From positions 39,266 to 103,265 of the IMG/VR virus record IMGVR_UViG_3300037164_000059: a DNA stretch of 64,000 bases; one strand, written 5' to 3'. The translations under genes and the position numbers were made by a program. Within the stretch, counting starts at the first letter, position 1. Each line of letters opens with the position of its first letter. The notes under the pieces were generated by a model, which made no database searches, was not told the DNA's origin, and saw nothing but the letters and a program-made list of their open reading frames with translations. This stretch comes from a virus. Positions 9,138 to 17,901 of this stretch are shown here, piece after piece.

Positions 9138-9851
9138 TTATTTTACTGTTTTTGCTTTACTCTTTGCTTGTATTTCTCGAATAGTTTCGTATACAAGTGT
9201 TTTTATCATTTCACGATTTTCCTGTAAAACTTCTTTAATTCTTTCAACTGCATACATTTCAATGATTGTACCTTTAATTGCTTCTTCTACAACAGGACCA
9301 AAATTATCTATTAGATAATTATCAACAATTTTCTTTACATTCTCAACCAAATAACCTTCATTAATTTGCATTGGTTGTCCAGAATTTGGATTGTAAGATG
9401 ATATTCCAGTATTCATACCCTTATTCGATACTATTCCTGCAGATATTGCTTCAGCAAGTGTTTGTTTTCTTTTATTTTCAAGGTCTTTATATAATAATTC
9501 ATCTCTTTCCGGTGACATATCAACTGCTTCATGTATAACTGGATGTTGTTGCGGACGTTGTTGTTGTGGATGTTGTTGTTGTGGATGTTGTGGTTCAACA
9601 GTTTCATTAATCGGTAGTCTTGTTGTTTCTTTTTTCTTTACAGCCACTTGATTATCAACAATTTTAACTAAATTACTTGATGCTGTATCTCTACCAGTTT
9701 TTAAAGATTCTATTAATCCATATAAAAATGTATCTCTTGGTGATGCTCCGAATTGATTCTGTTCACCCATACCATCAGGTGCTATATTTTTCTCTTTTCT
9801 ACGACTTGCTATTTCGGTTTTAAGTTTATTTAAATCAGGTTTTGTTGCCAT
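9138..9851 (-). CDS. Unrecognised protein with His/Pro/Gln-rich repeat, probable virion component
   Basis: A 237-residue protein I do not recognise. The N-terminal ~75 residues are basic and helical. Residues ~87-105 are a low-complexity run of HPQQQ units. The C-terminal half is helical with KKIVDNYLIDNF and a coiled-coil-like tail (ERIKEVLQENREMIKTLV) ending in lysines. A strong GTATTTATA motif at 9874-9882 stands before the ATG, as for several virion-type genes. It follows the WYL-like gene on the same strand. A structural or scaffold role is a guess from context only. Confidence 0.5.
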   Translation of the reverse strand: MATKPDLNKLKTEIASRRKEKNIAPDGMGEQNQFGASPRDTFLYGLIESLKTGRDTASSNLVKIVDNQVAVKKKETTRLPINETVEPQHPQQQHPQQQRPQQHPVIHEAVDMSPERDELLYKDLENKRKQTLAEAISAGIVSNKGMNTGISSYNPNSGQPMQINEGYLVENVKKIVDNYLIDNFGPVVEEAIKGTIIEMYAVERIKEVLQENREMIKTLVYETIREIQAKSKAKTVK

Positions 9852-9873
9852 TTTATAAAATTTTATATTTTTT

Positions 9874-9882
9874 TATAAATAC
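9874..9882 (-). promoter_or_regulatory. GTATTTATA promoter motif
   Basis: Minus strand AAAGTATTTATAAAAAA, 22 bases before the ATG at 9851. Confidence 0.55.
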
Positions 9883-9883
9883 T

Positions 9884-10831
9884 TTATTGTTTGAAAAAAG
9901 TTTTTCTTTGAACAAGATTTTTTTCATTTTCTTTAACCATTGTAGGTGTTTTATTTATATTTGGTTGTTTTTTCATGACCGAATCTTTTTGTTGTTTAAT
10001 GAAACTTTGTTCTGCAGGTACGGTTGTTTTTGTTGTTCTAACCAATTTATCATAAAGATTTGTTAATTTTCCAACAATTGCTTCTGGTGGAAGTTTATCT
10101 TTTTGAGCAATATCAACAAGATGAAAATCTCCTTTTTTATCAATAGCAACTAAATATCTATCAGGTGATTTTTTCATAACTCTTTTAGCCACATCATATA
10201 AATTTTGAATATCTTTTGCTGTTGCATCTCTTTTTTGCTTACCAGCATTATAAAATTTCTTAAATTTATTTGTTTGTGTATCAAATTGTGATTTATCTAC
10301 TTTTGCTGCAACAACTGAAGGTGCTGCAACCTTACCTAAACCTTTTGTTTGTACTGATTTTGGCTCTTTTGGTGAAACGGAAGCAATAATATTTGTCATT
10401 TGTTTATCGTTTTGATTATATAATGGTGGAATCATTACATTACCATCTTCATCAACAAAACGTTTTCCTGTTGGATATGCTGAACTAATTTTGTCTACAA
10501 GAAATAATCTCCAACCAGCTTTTTCTTTACCATCATTATCTCTATGGTATTCATGGTCAATTCTTTTTCTTGGACTATCTGCTCTAAGACTATCACTTTT
10601 ACCTTTATCTTGCCATGCCCTCAAAACTTTATTACCTGCAGTACTTGTACCTAATACAAATGGTCGTATTGTTCGATAACCTCTTTCAATTGTATTATCA
10701 CCAGCATAATAAATATAAATATACTCATGATTTTGAATTGCATTGACAATATCATTCTCACCGACACCTTCTTTTAAAAGATGACGAAAATTTTTAATAT
10801 TATTGAATAATATTTTAATTTCAGTTAACAT
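9884..10831 (-). CDS. WYL-like domain protein
   Basis: A 315-residue protein starting at the ATG at 10831; an upstream in-frame TTG is less likely. Residues ~30-115 resemble the WYL/SH3-like beta domain of phages: YIYIYYAGDNTIERGYRTI, then RPFVLGTSTAGNKVLRAW and GWRLFLVDKI. WYL domains bind nucleic acid or small ligands in bacterial regulators, but stand-alone phage versions are often virion-associated and uncharacterised. The rest is basic, helical and low in complexity, ending in a Gln/Lys/Asn-rich tail. The N-terminal leader contains LLKE near residue 19-21, a possible prohead protease site. The gene begins five bases after the stop of the small Cys-rich gene. Confidence 0.55.
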   Translation of the reverse strand: MLTEIKILFNNIKNFRHLLKEGVGENDIVNAIQNHEYIYIYYAGDNTIERGYRTIRPFVLGTSTAGNKVLRAWQDKGKSDSLRADSPRKRIDHEYHRDNDGKEKAGWRLFLVDKISSAYPTGKRFVDEDGNVMIPPLYNQNDKQMTNIIASVSPKEPKSVQTKGLGKVAAPSVVAAKVDKSQFDTQTNKFKKFYNAGKQKRDATAKDIQNLYDVAKRVMKKSPDRYLVAIDKKGDFHLVDIAQKDKLPPEAIVGKLTNLYDKLVRTTKTTVPAEQSFIKQQKDSVMKKQPNINKTPTMVKENEKNLVQRKTFFKQ

Positions 10832-10836
10832 TATAA

Positions 10837-11118
10837 TTATGCTGTTGCTGAACAATATTCGTGTCCCGGAATATAACGTTTACTGTTTTTTGCAATTGAA
10901 CAAGTTCTATCTGCAATATCTTCATTAGTACCAATTGGAGCACCCGGTGTTTGTGGGTCTCTACCTTTACAATCGCCATCAGAAATTGTGTCTGGACTTC
11001 CTGCACAATATTCTTTAGCACAAGTATAACGACCTGAATTCCTAACAAGATTTTCATCTCTAAAACTTGCACTATTTACTAATAGTCTACTACTATTATC
11101 ACATGTAATATCTGCCAT
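10837..11118 (-). CDS. Small cysteine-rich protein, unknown function
   Basis: A 93-residue protein with six cysteines (residues 6, 33, 38, 50, 72, 89), many Gly/Ser/Asp residues and no hydrophobic segment. It is too short and too unusual for me to name. The cysteines sit in short motifs such as YTCAKEYC and HEYCSATA, which might bind a metal or form disulfides in the virion. It has its own promoter motif (11151-11159) and is followed closely by the WYL-like gene, so the two may be cotranscribed. Confidence 0.55.
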   Translation of the reverse strand: MADITCDNSSRLLVNSASFRDENLVRNSGRYTCAKEYCAGSPDTISDGDCKGRDPQTPGAPIGTNEDIADRTCSIAKNSKRYIPGHEYCSATA

Positions 11119-11150
11119 TTTTTATGTTTTAATTTTTTATTATTATTTAC

Positions 11151-11159
11151 TATAAATAG
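11151..11159 (-). promoter_or_regulatory. CTATTTATA variant of promoter motif
   Basis: Minus strand GAACTATTTATAGTAAAT, about 32 bases before the ATG at 11118. It differs from the consensus by C for G at the first position. Confidence 0.4.
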
Positions 11160-11171
11160 TTCTAAACTAAA

Positions 11172-11954
11172 TTATTTTTCATCTTCATATGACTTAAACA
11201 CAAGTGTAATATATTCTATTAAATGAGGTACAATATCTAAATATTTCATTTCAGAAACACTATACCAACCATATTTTGTATTTTCATCATTTAATTTAAC
11301 ATCTGTTTCTTCACCAGTATATCTACAAGCAAATACATGTTCAATACTATCAGTATGTCTTTGAATACTAAATGTTTTTATAAATTTTTTAATTTCTAAT
11401 TTAGTTTCTTCAAGAATTTCTCTTTCAATCGCTTGTTGTGGTTTTTCACCCTTTTTAATTTCACCGCCAACTAATGACCATTTATTTGGCATCCAAATTT
11501 TACTATCATCTGCTCTTTTAAGTAATAAAATTTTGTTATTATTATTAACAATTACTGCAACTGCGTTTTTTTTTAATTCTTTCTTTTCTTCATTTAACCT
11601 TGGTGTTTGATATGGCATTAATTCTGAATTAGGATTTGTTGTCATATCTTGTTTAATTTTTTTTGACCTTTCAATACTTGCACGGTCTTGATTTAATGTT
11701 GTTTCAATAAAATTTTTCATTAAATCACCGCCAGCAAGTGCGTATTGTATTTTATCTCCAGTTTGTGGATTAAAATAATCAAAAAAATTCTTTAATCTTT
11801 TTAATGCTTGATATGTCAAAACACCGTTTTTAAGTATAAAATTAGCTCGTTTTAGACCATCTGTATCTGAAGTGGATGCTTTTGCTATCTCAATACTTTT
11901 AAGTATATTTTGAGGTATATAATATTGTTTATTTAGTAATTCTTGATTTGCCAT
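11172..11954 (-). CDS. Nudix hydrolase fused to a phage-specific N-terminal domain
   Basis: A 260-residue protein. Residues ~130-250 are a Nudix hydrolase: the Nudix box runs from GGEIKKGEKPQQAIERE to ILEET around residues 163-184 and fits GX5EX7REUXEEXGU apart from the last Gly, so the metal-binding glutamates are present. Such enzymes hydrolyse nucleoside diphosphates linked to another group. Residues 1-125 form a separate helical domain (YIPQNILKSIEIAKA, FFDYFNPQTGDKIQYALAGG) that I have no name for. Its ATG overlaps the last base of the upstream homing endonuclease gene. The fusion could direct the hydrolase to the virion or to a phage protein; the substrate is unknown. Confidence 0.8.
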   Translation of the reverse strand: MANQELLNKQYYIPQNILKSIEIAKASTSDTDGLKRANFILKNGVLTYQALKRLKNFFDYFNPQTGDKIQYALAGGDLMKNFIETTLNQDRASIERSKKIKQDMTTNPNSELMPYQTPRLNEEKKELKKNAVAVIVNNNNKILLLKRADDSKIWMPNKWSLVGGEIKKGEKPQQAIEREILEETKLEIKKFIKTFSIQRHTDSIEHVFACRYTGEETDVKLNDENTKYGWYSVSEMKYLDIVPHLIEYITLVFKSYEDEK

Positions 11955-13195
11955 TATGATGTCATTATATTAACTGTAGATTTATTTATTATTCTTATCA
12001 TATCTTTAATTTTATCACAAGTAATATTAATTTGATTATCAATATCTTTCAAAAATTCTTTTTCATTAATTCTTATAATATGACAATTGTGTTTTTCCTT
12101 AAGATAATTTTCACGTATAATATCTCTTTCTTTACATTTTATTTTATTATGATTAATTTCATCCCATTCAATACATATATTATATTTCTCAATATAACCA
12201 TCCACCCAATATCTTATAAATTTTTTCTCACCGCCATTTAATGCATGTTGAATTGGTAAACCTAGCTTTTCGGAAATCATATCTAAATAAATTATTGAAT
12301 TCGCATTATATGATGGAACACGTTTTTTCCAAATTTCACCATATCTTTCAATCATAGTATTTACAATTTTTTCTGAAACCAATTTATTTTGTGAGGGATA
12401 TTCAACACCAAATCTTTCTAAACTCGTTTTTTTTATTTTATCTTTAATCTCTAAAGAAGAATTTGGATTCTTCACACCATATCTTTTCAAATTTGTTTTA
12501 TTTGCCTTTTCTTTAACATTTTTATTCAATAATGAACATTCAACACCATATTTAATTAAATTAGTTCTTTTAATTTTTTCTTTGGTATCAGATGATTGTA
12601 AATTATATTCAACACCAAATTTTTTCAAACATGTTTGTTTTTTCTTTTCTTTAATTTTGGCAGATTGTGAATTATGTTCAACACCAAATTTTAATAAATT
12701 GGTTTGTTTTATTTTATTTTTAGTATCTTTACACAATAAATTTGTTGTTGTGCCAAATTTTTTCAAACATGTTTGTTTTCTCTTTTCTCTAACTTCTGCT
12801 AATTGTGATTGATGCTCAACACCATGTTTTTCGAAAAATAATTTTTTTCTTTTTTCTTGTACTTCTAGTGATTGTAATGGATTTTCAACGCCATATTTTT
12901 TCAAATAACCTTGTTTTATTCTATTTTTAATATCCTCATCAGAACCTTTACATTTTACTGAACAATGCGTAGTATAACCTCTATTAAATTTTATAAATTT
13001 AACTAAATTACCACACTTACATTTCGGTAATTCAGATATATTATTTAGATAATTAAATAACATTTGTCCCCAATTTGTTATCTTAAAATTTTTGTTAAAT
13101 TCTATTATGTTATTAAGTTCATTAGGAAATTCAGTTCTTATTTGCGAAATTCCTTTATAACCACCATCTAAAAAATTTAAAAAATTATTATTCAT
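11954..13195 (-). CDS. Homing endonuclease with tandem DNA-binding repeats and Vsr-like PD-(D/E)XK domain
   Basis: A 413-residue protein. Residues ~55-85 hold a Cys cluster (PKCKCGN...HCSVKC), likely a zinc finger. Residues ~95-290 are about eight repeats of the form KKYGVENPLQSLEVQEKRKK, which resemble the repeated DNA-contact modules of phage homing endonucleases. The C-terminal ~110 residues contain WVDGYIEKYNICIEWDE, ERDIIRENYL and HIIRINEKEFL, a Vsr/EDxHD-like PD-(D/E)XK nuclease core. The C-terminal part is nearly the same in the gene at 17902-19038. It sits between the Nudix gene and an unknown gene and overlaps the latter by eight bases. Confidence 0.85.
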   Translation of the reverse strand: MNNNFLNFLDGGYKGISQIRTEFPNELNNIIEFNKNFKITNWGQMLFNYLNNISELPKCKCGNLVKFIKFNRGYTTHCSVKCKGSDEDIKNRIKQGYLKKYGVENPLQSLEVQEKRKKLFFEKHGVEHQSQLAEVREKRKQTCLKKFGTTTNLLCKDTKNKIKQTNLLKFGVEHNSQSAKIKEKKKQTCLKKFGVEYNLQSSDTKEKIKRTNLIKYGVECSLLNKNVKEKANKTNLKRYGVKNPNSSLEIKDKIKKTSLERFGVEYPSQNKLVSEKIVNTMIERYGEIWKKRVPSYNANSIIYLDMISEKLGLPIQHALNGGEKKFIRYWVDGYIEKYNICIEWDEINHNKIKCKERDIIRENYLKEKHNCHIIRINEKEFLKDIDNQINITCDKIKDMIRIINKSTVNIMTS

Positions 13196-13826
13196 TTTTT
13201 CTTTCTAATAAATTTATTAATTTGTCAATATCTTTTTTATCAAGTTTATTAATTAAACCCGCAACTTTTTGAAGTTTTTTGTCTTTAATTTCTTCATCTT
13301 CTGATTTCTTTGACATTTCATCTTCAGATTTTTTATTAACAAGTTTGTCTTCTTCTACTTTCGATTCAGTAATTGAATTCACCTCATCAATTGGTTCTTT
13401 AAATGCTTTTTCAAAATGTGGTTCCATTAATTTAATTATTTTTTTGGACCATTCTATATCTGCTTTCTGACATTCCTCTGAATGTCCACCTTCACTTGCT
13501 TTTCTATAATCACTTTTTAATTTATTTGGATTTTTATAAAAATATTGTAAATCCTTCATATATTTTTCATGAACAAGTTCAGCCAAATCTTTTAATAATT
13601 CTATTTGACTATCATTTTCTTTTCCTTCCATGAATGGTAGTAAGGAAAAACCTAGGCGACCTAAGAAATCATATCTAAAGGGTTGCGTACCAATTTTAGA
13701 ATTATAGTCTGTAGTATTATTAGCTTGACTTTCTAAATCACTGCCATTTGTAGGTATATCGTTCTTACCAATTAACTCACCATTCGAATCAATTATTTCG
13801 AGTAAGTCTTTCTTTTTTAATTTCAT
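13188..13826 (-). CDS. Acidic protein of unknown function
   Basis: A 212-residue protein I do not recognise. Residues ~45-70 (GTQPFRYDFLGRLGFSLLPF) look like a folded core. Residues ~85-145 are helical with WSKKIIKLMEPHFEKAF. The C-terminal ~60 residues are a highly charged Glu/Lys/Ser stretch, probably a coiled coil (KSEDEMSKKSEDEEIKDKK). A good GTATTTATA motif at 13841-13849 stands before the start. The end of the gene overlaps the following homing endonuclease by eight bases, so the endonuclease may have inserted at its 3' end. A virion or scaffold role is possible but unsupported. Confidence 0.5.
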   Translation of the reverse strand: MKLKKKDLLEIIDSNGELIGKNDIPTNGSDLESQANNTTDYNSKIGTQPFRYDFLGRLGFSLLPFMEGKENDSQIELLKDLAELVHEKYMKDLQYFYKNPNKLKSDYRKASEGGHSEECQKADIEWSKKIIKLMEPHFEKAFKEPIDEVNSITESKVEEDKLVNKKSEDEMSKKSEDEEIKDKKLQKVAGLINKLDKKDIDKLINLLERKNE

Positions 13827-13840
13827 ATAATTAATTTAAA

Positions 13841-13849
13841 TATAAATAC
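13841..13849 (-). promoter_or_regulatory. GTATTTATA promoter motif
   Basis: Minus strand AGAGTATTTATATTTAAA, 14 bases before the ATG at 13826. Confidence 0.55.
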
Positions 13850-13857
13850 TCTTTATA

Positions 13858-16800
13858 TTAAGATTCACCATCATCAACATCTAAAAATTCTGCTGCTTCT
13901 TCCTCACCATTTTCATGTTTTTCAATAACAAAATCTTCAAATGCTTCATCAGAATGTTCCATTTCAGCAAATACCCATTCCATAGTTTTATCTAATGGAA
14001 TTTCGTATTTTTGTTTGAATTCTGCAAACGCAGTCATTCTAAATTTTCTTTCTTTTTCTAAAAACAATTCTCTATCACTTTTAGTTGCCAATTCAGTAAT
14101 TTTTAATTCTTGAAGTTTCTTTTGATGTTCTTCTCTTTGTTTGTCAAGTTCAAGTTCAATTTGACTTTTAGGAATATCAACATTACTTCTGATTATTTGA
14201 ATATAAACACCATTATACAAACCAACATGATAATCACAACCATCTTTTACAAGTACTAAATCGCCTTCTTTATATTCATCATTTATTGATTTGATTCTTG
14301 GCTTATTACTTATTGTCATTTTTTCATTAAGATAAATTAATGCATTATCATATATTTCATAATGAACGCAATATTCTTCATTCATTTTAAAACCATTCCA
14401 AATCTTTCTTGGGTCATATCCGGTTTTATTCCAGAAATCAACTTCAAGGTCTTCCAAATGCATTGATTCATCAAAATTATCCGAATCAAAATTTCTTAAT
14501 ACTAATTCATCAAGTAATGGACTAAAATCTGCTTTTATTAAATTATCTTCTTTATCCATTTTAACTAATATTTTTTTCTGAACATCTGGTGCAAATCCAA
14601 CCAAAAGTGTTTCAACTCTTTTATTAAAAGCATCGAGATATTTCGCATAATTATAAACCCCTGTCATATTTGGATTTTGTTGAAGGTCTTCATTATTAAT
14701 TAATGTGGCACAATATCTTTCTTCACCAGTAATTTTATCAATAATTTTACGTGAATCTCCATGAGATTTTTTATATCCACTATTTACATAATATACCACG
14801 CTATCTAATTCAGGTTCTGCTGGCATGTAATTAGCAATTAACTTCATTTTATCATCAATAGTGGGTTCTTTTTTTAATTTTTCAAGATTAAGACTATCTT
14901 TATGCTTTTCAAAAAGTTCTTCTCCAATTTTTTCACGTTTTTCAATTAATAATTCCATATGTGCTTGCATGCCCTTTTCTCTACCATTTTTATCATCACC
15001 TCTTTTTTTATAAGCACTTAAAGTTTTTTTAATTTTACTCTTACTTGCAATTTTCTTTAAAGGAATTCTCATATAACGAATATCATCAGCATAATCATAA
15101 TAATACTTTACAAATTCTTTACCTTGACCATGAAGAATCATTTTTAATCCCTCATCAATAAATTCTTCAATATATTCAGGCATTACTTTAGACTTGATAG
15201 TATTACCAGTTAATTTAATTTTTTCTTTCATTTCACCAGTTTTCTTATCTTTAGCCATTGAAAGTGTACCATAATTAATACGTGAAAGATTTAAACAAGA
15301 AATACTTTTGCCATCGTTATCTATGCTTATATAATTAGTTTTATTTGATGTATTACTTTGAAACTCTTCCTTATTATATTTTTCAATAAGTGCATCAATA
15401 CCTACTTTATCATCATACTTCCACATTTCTTCAATTGTACCATCGTAATCCATTATTCCTTCAATTGCTCCATTTAAACTAATATTAGTTCTTTCAGGAT
15501 ATTGAAAATTAATACCATCAGTAACCGCAAGTAATGCAATACAACCATATTTACTAAACCAATTAATTGCATGTCTTAAATGAATTCTACCCACACAAGT
15601 AATTCTTGCTGCACAAACATTATCTGACCAGTTAAATGAAATATTCGAACCCAATGCACCAAATAATGAATTATTTAAAATCTTAATAGGTAATTGTTTG
15701 ACTTTAGACATTGCAACATCTGCTGCAGTAAGTTCATTATTAATATATTTCACATGTATTTCAGGGTCAATTTGTCTTAACAATTCAACTTCTTCCTTAT
15801 CCAATTTAGTACTATTTGCCAATTTTTTGTAAATATTACGAGTAGTTGTAAGATAAAGTAATAATTTTTTCATAACACCTGTAATATCAAAAATTGGAAA
15901 TACTCCTTCTGTTAATTGAATCATAGGATAAAGACTGGCATAATCAATTTTAATAATACGTTTTGAATATCCTGTTTTATAACATCTTGCTAAACCACCA
16001 CTAAATTTTTCATATTTATCTGATTGAGGTATTGCCAAATCATTTTCATAACTCCACGCAGTCATAAGCAAATTCCATATTGCTGCAGTACCCATTGTAC
16101 AAATACGTTGATATGTAGTAGGTACTATTTTAGCAAGCATAAATGATGATTGATTATATAATTCATCGACTTGTTCTGTTTCCCACAAGTCATCAAGAAG
16201 ATATTGTTTTACAAGTTTCTTACCACCAATAAATATAATTAAATTTTTTGGAAGTGCTTCTATTTTAAACCAATCTATAAAACCCTTACATTCATCAAGA
16301 TATGTCTTTTTTAATACTTTATATTGTTCATCATCAAAATTGGTTTTATTAATTTGAAGTTTGTATAAATTTCTTGATACTTCCTGATATTCATCAGGTA
16401 CTTGAACATAATTATTTTTTTCATCGATAAGAAATATTTTATTTTCATTATAATATTTACCAATTGAATTATCTTCTCCTTCGATATATGTTCTATTCTG
16501 TCTTGCCAATTTTTCAAACTTTGCAATATATTTTAATCCTGTTGATTTTAAATCAGAATTTACTGCTGCAGTTCGTTTTGCAGCATGTAATGTATCAATA
16601 ATTGAATATCCCCACATTTCTGTAGCAGTATATTTGTCAGCAGTGTTACCATACTTAACAGAAACATTACCTCTTCTTTTTAATTGTATTCCTTCTTTAA
16701 GTCCGGTAGGTACTTCAGTTAAATCCATTTTTAATAATTTTGCTCTACCTAGAATAAAGTCAAAATCGAATGTTTCAGAATTATGTCCTAAAATAACTGC

Positions 16801-17529
16801 TGGATGTAAATGATTAATTAAATTAAAAAAATCTTGAATTAGTCGAATTTCAGATTCATCATCATTTGTTTTATCTACTTCCAGAATTGTTTCAAAACCA
16901 CGATTATCTCTAACCCCAATTGCAAATACTCTGGCAATTTGATAACGTAAACCAGTGGTTTCAATATCAAATGTTAATTTATGAACATTTTTATATTCTT
17001 CATATCCTTTATAAAGTCTTGTTTGTGTTGAAATAAAAAATTGTTCAGTTGTTCTTGGTGCATAAAACAAATCCCTATATAAATAAATTGGTTCACCTTT
17101 TTTATCTTTAACTATCTGGTCATTATCATCAATTAATTTTTCATATGGGTCAATACCACCATCTTTAAAATAATTTCTAATATCATTATATGACCTACTA
17201 CTGGTTATTTTATAACAATAACCTTCCACTAATCTTTTTTGATTACCAGTTTTTAATGGAATAATAGTAATTCCATATTTAATTTTTTTACTTTCAATAT
17301 ATTGTTCAGATTGACCTTCATATAATTTCTTTACTTTTGATAAATCTTTCATATAAAGAAATGGAATATATTTAATGTTTTCTATTCTTGATTCTTTATT
17401 TGGTTCATGTATTATGCATTGGGCAATATTTGTTCTTGGGTCGGTTTCAACATTAACTAAATATTTTAAATCATTATTATAACCTTCAAGAAATCCTTTA
17501 ATTTCACCCAATATGTTTTGTTTATTCAT
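13858..17529 (-). CDS. 43: Family B DNA polymerase (T4 gp43-like)
   Basis: The 1223-residue replicative polymerase. The 3'-5' exonuclease has FDIETTG (residues ~187-193), GHNSETFDFDF (~248-258) and YSIIDTLHAAK (~308-318). The polymerase domain has motif A KIDYASLYPMI (~527-537), motif B LPIKILNNSLFGALGSN (~613-629) and motif C LLAVTDGINF (~666-675). It is longer than T4 gp43 (898 residues), mainly through insertions in palm and thumb and a C-terminal extension that is acidic and coiled. Motif C is unusual: the expected D-T-D-S reads V-T-D-G, so one Asp is replaced by Val while the catalytic Asp remains. The start ATG lies nine bases after the end of the small upstream gene, suggesting cotranscription. 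Confidence 0.95.
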   Translation of the reverse strand: MNKQNILGEIKGFLEGYNNDLKYLVNVETDPRTNIAQCIIHEPNKESRIENIKYIPFLYMKDLSKVKKLYEGQSEQYIESKKIKYGITIIPLKTGNQKRLVEGYCYKITSSRSYNDIRNYFKDGGIDPYEKLIDDNDQIVKDKKGEPIYLYRDLFYAPRTTEQFFISTQTRLYKGYEEYKNVHKLTFDIETTGLRYQIARVFAIGVRDNRGFETILEVDKTNDDESEIRLIQDFFNLINHLHPAVILGHNSETFDFDFILGRAKLLKMDLTEVPTGLKEGIQLKRRGNVSVKYGNTADKYTATEMWGYSIIDTLHAAKRTAAVNSDLKSTGLKYIAKFEKLARQNRTYIEGEDNSIGKYYNENKIFLIDEKNNYVQVPDEYQEVSRNLYKLQINKTNFDDEQYKVLKKTYLDECKGFIDWFKIEALPKNLIIFIGGKKLVKQYLLDDLWETEQVDELYNQSSFMLAKIVPTTYQRICTMGTAAIWNLLMTAWSYENDLAIPQSDKYEKFSGGLARCYKTGYSKRIIKIDYASLYPMIQLTEGVFPIFDITGVMKKLLLYLTTTRNIYKKLANSTKLDKEEVELLRQIDPEIHVKYINNELTAADVAMSKVKQLPIKILNNSLFGALGSNISFNWSDNVCAARITCVGRIHLRHAINWFSKYGCIALLAVTDGINFQYPERTNISLNGAIEGIMDYDGTIEEMWKYDDKVGIDALIEKYNKEEFQSNTSNKTNYISIDNDGKSISCLNLSRINYGTLSMAKDKKTGEMKEKIKLTGNTIKSKVMPEYIEEFIDEGLKMILHGQGKEFVKYYYDYADDIRYMRIPLKKIASKSKIKKTLSAYKKRGDDKNGREKGMQAHMELLIEKREKIGEELFEKHKDSLNLEKLKKEPTIDDKMKLIANYMPAEPELDSVVYYVNSGYKKSHGDSRKIIDKITGEERYCATLINNEDLQQNPNMTGVYNYAKYLDAFNKRVETLLVGFAPDVQKKILVKMDKEDNLIKADFSPLLDELVLRNFDSDNFDESMHLEDLEVDFWNKTGYDPRKIWNGFKMNEEYCVHYEIYDNALIYLNEKMTISNKPRIKSINDEYKEGDLVLVKDGCDYHVGLYNGVYIQIIRSNVDIPKSQIELELDKQREEHQKKLQELKITELATKSDRELFLEKERKFRMTAFAEFKQKYEIPLDKTMEWVFAEMEHSDEAFEDFVIEKHENGEEEAAEFLDVDDGES

Positions 17530-17537
17530 TTTTAATG

Positions 17538-17900
17538 TTATTTATTTAACGTAACATATTTCAACGTTTTAGTTTTGTTATTAAAAGTATATATTTTATC
17601 ACCATATTTATATTTATTGTCTTTCATTACCATGCTGGGATTTTCCATTAAAATACCTATACTCCAAAGACTTGTTGGTAAATTATTTGCAATAAATTTA
17701 TAATACTCTTTAGATTTTTTTATCTTAAAATCTAAATAAATTAAATCACCTTCATTTTTTAAATAAGGTTTAAAGATTTCAATGAAAATATTGTGAATTT
17801 CTTCCTTTATATTATCATCAGATATATTAGCATTTGATAATAACATATTTAATAAAACATCTCGAATTGGATTCATATTCCAAGTATAAAGTGTAGCCAT
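17538..17900 (-). CDS. Small protein of unknown function upstream of DNA polymerase
   Basis: A 120-residue protein I do not recognise. It is predicted soluble, with a helical first half (NPIRDVLLNMLLSNANI) and a second half of beta strands (YKYGDKIYTFNNKTKTLKYV). It lies eight bases upstream of the polymerase gene and one base downstream of a homing endonuclease, in one transcription direction, so it is probably expressed with the polymerase. No catalytic motif is visible. Confidence 0.6.
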   Translation of the reverse strand: MATLYTWNMNPIRDVLLNMLLSNANISDDNIKEEIHNIFIEIFKPYLKNEGDLIYLDFKIKKSKEYYKFIANNLPTSLWSIGILMENPSMVMKDNKYKYGDKIYTFNNKTKTLKYVTLNK

Positions 17901-17901
17901 G

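Noticed and set aside
10821-11072. Frame overlapping the small Cys-rich gene (83 residues)
   Set aside because: It is a shifted frame of the 93-residue gene with Val/Gln/Leu-rich shadow composition and no start context.
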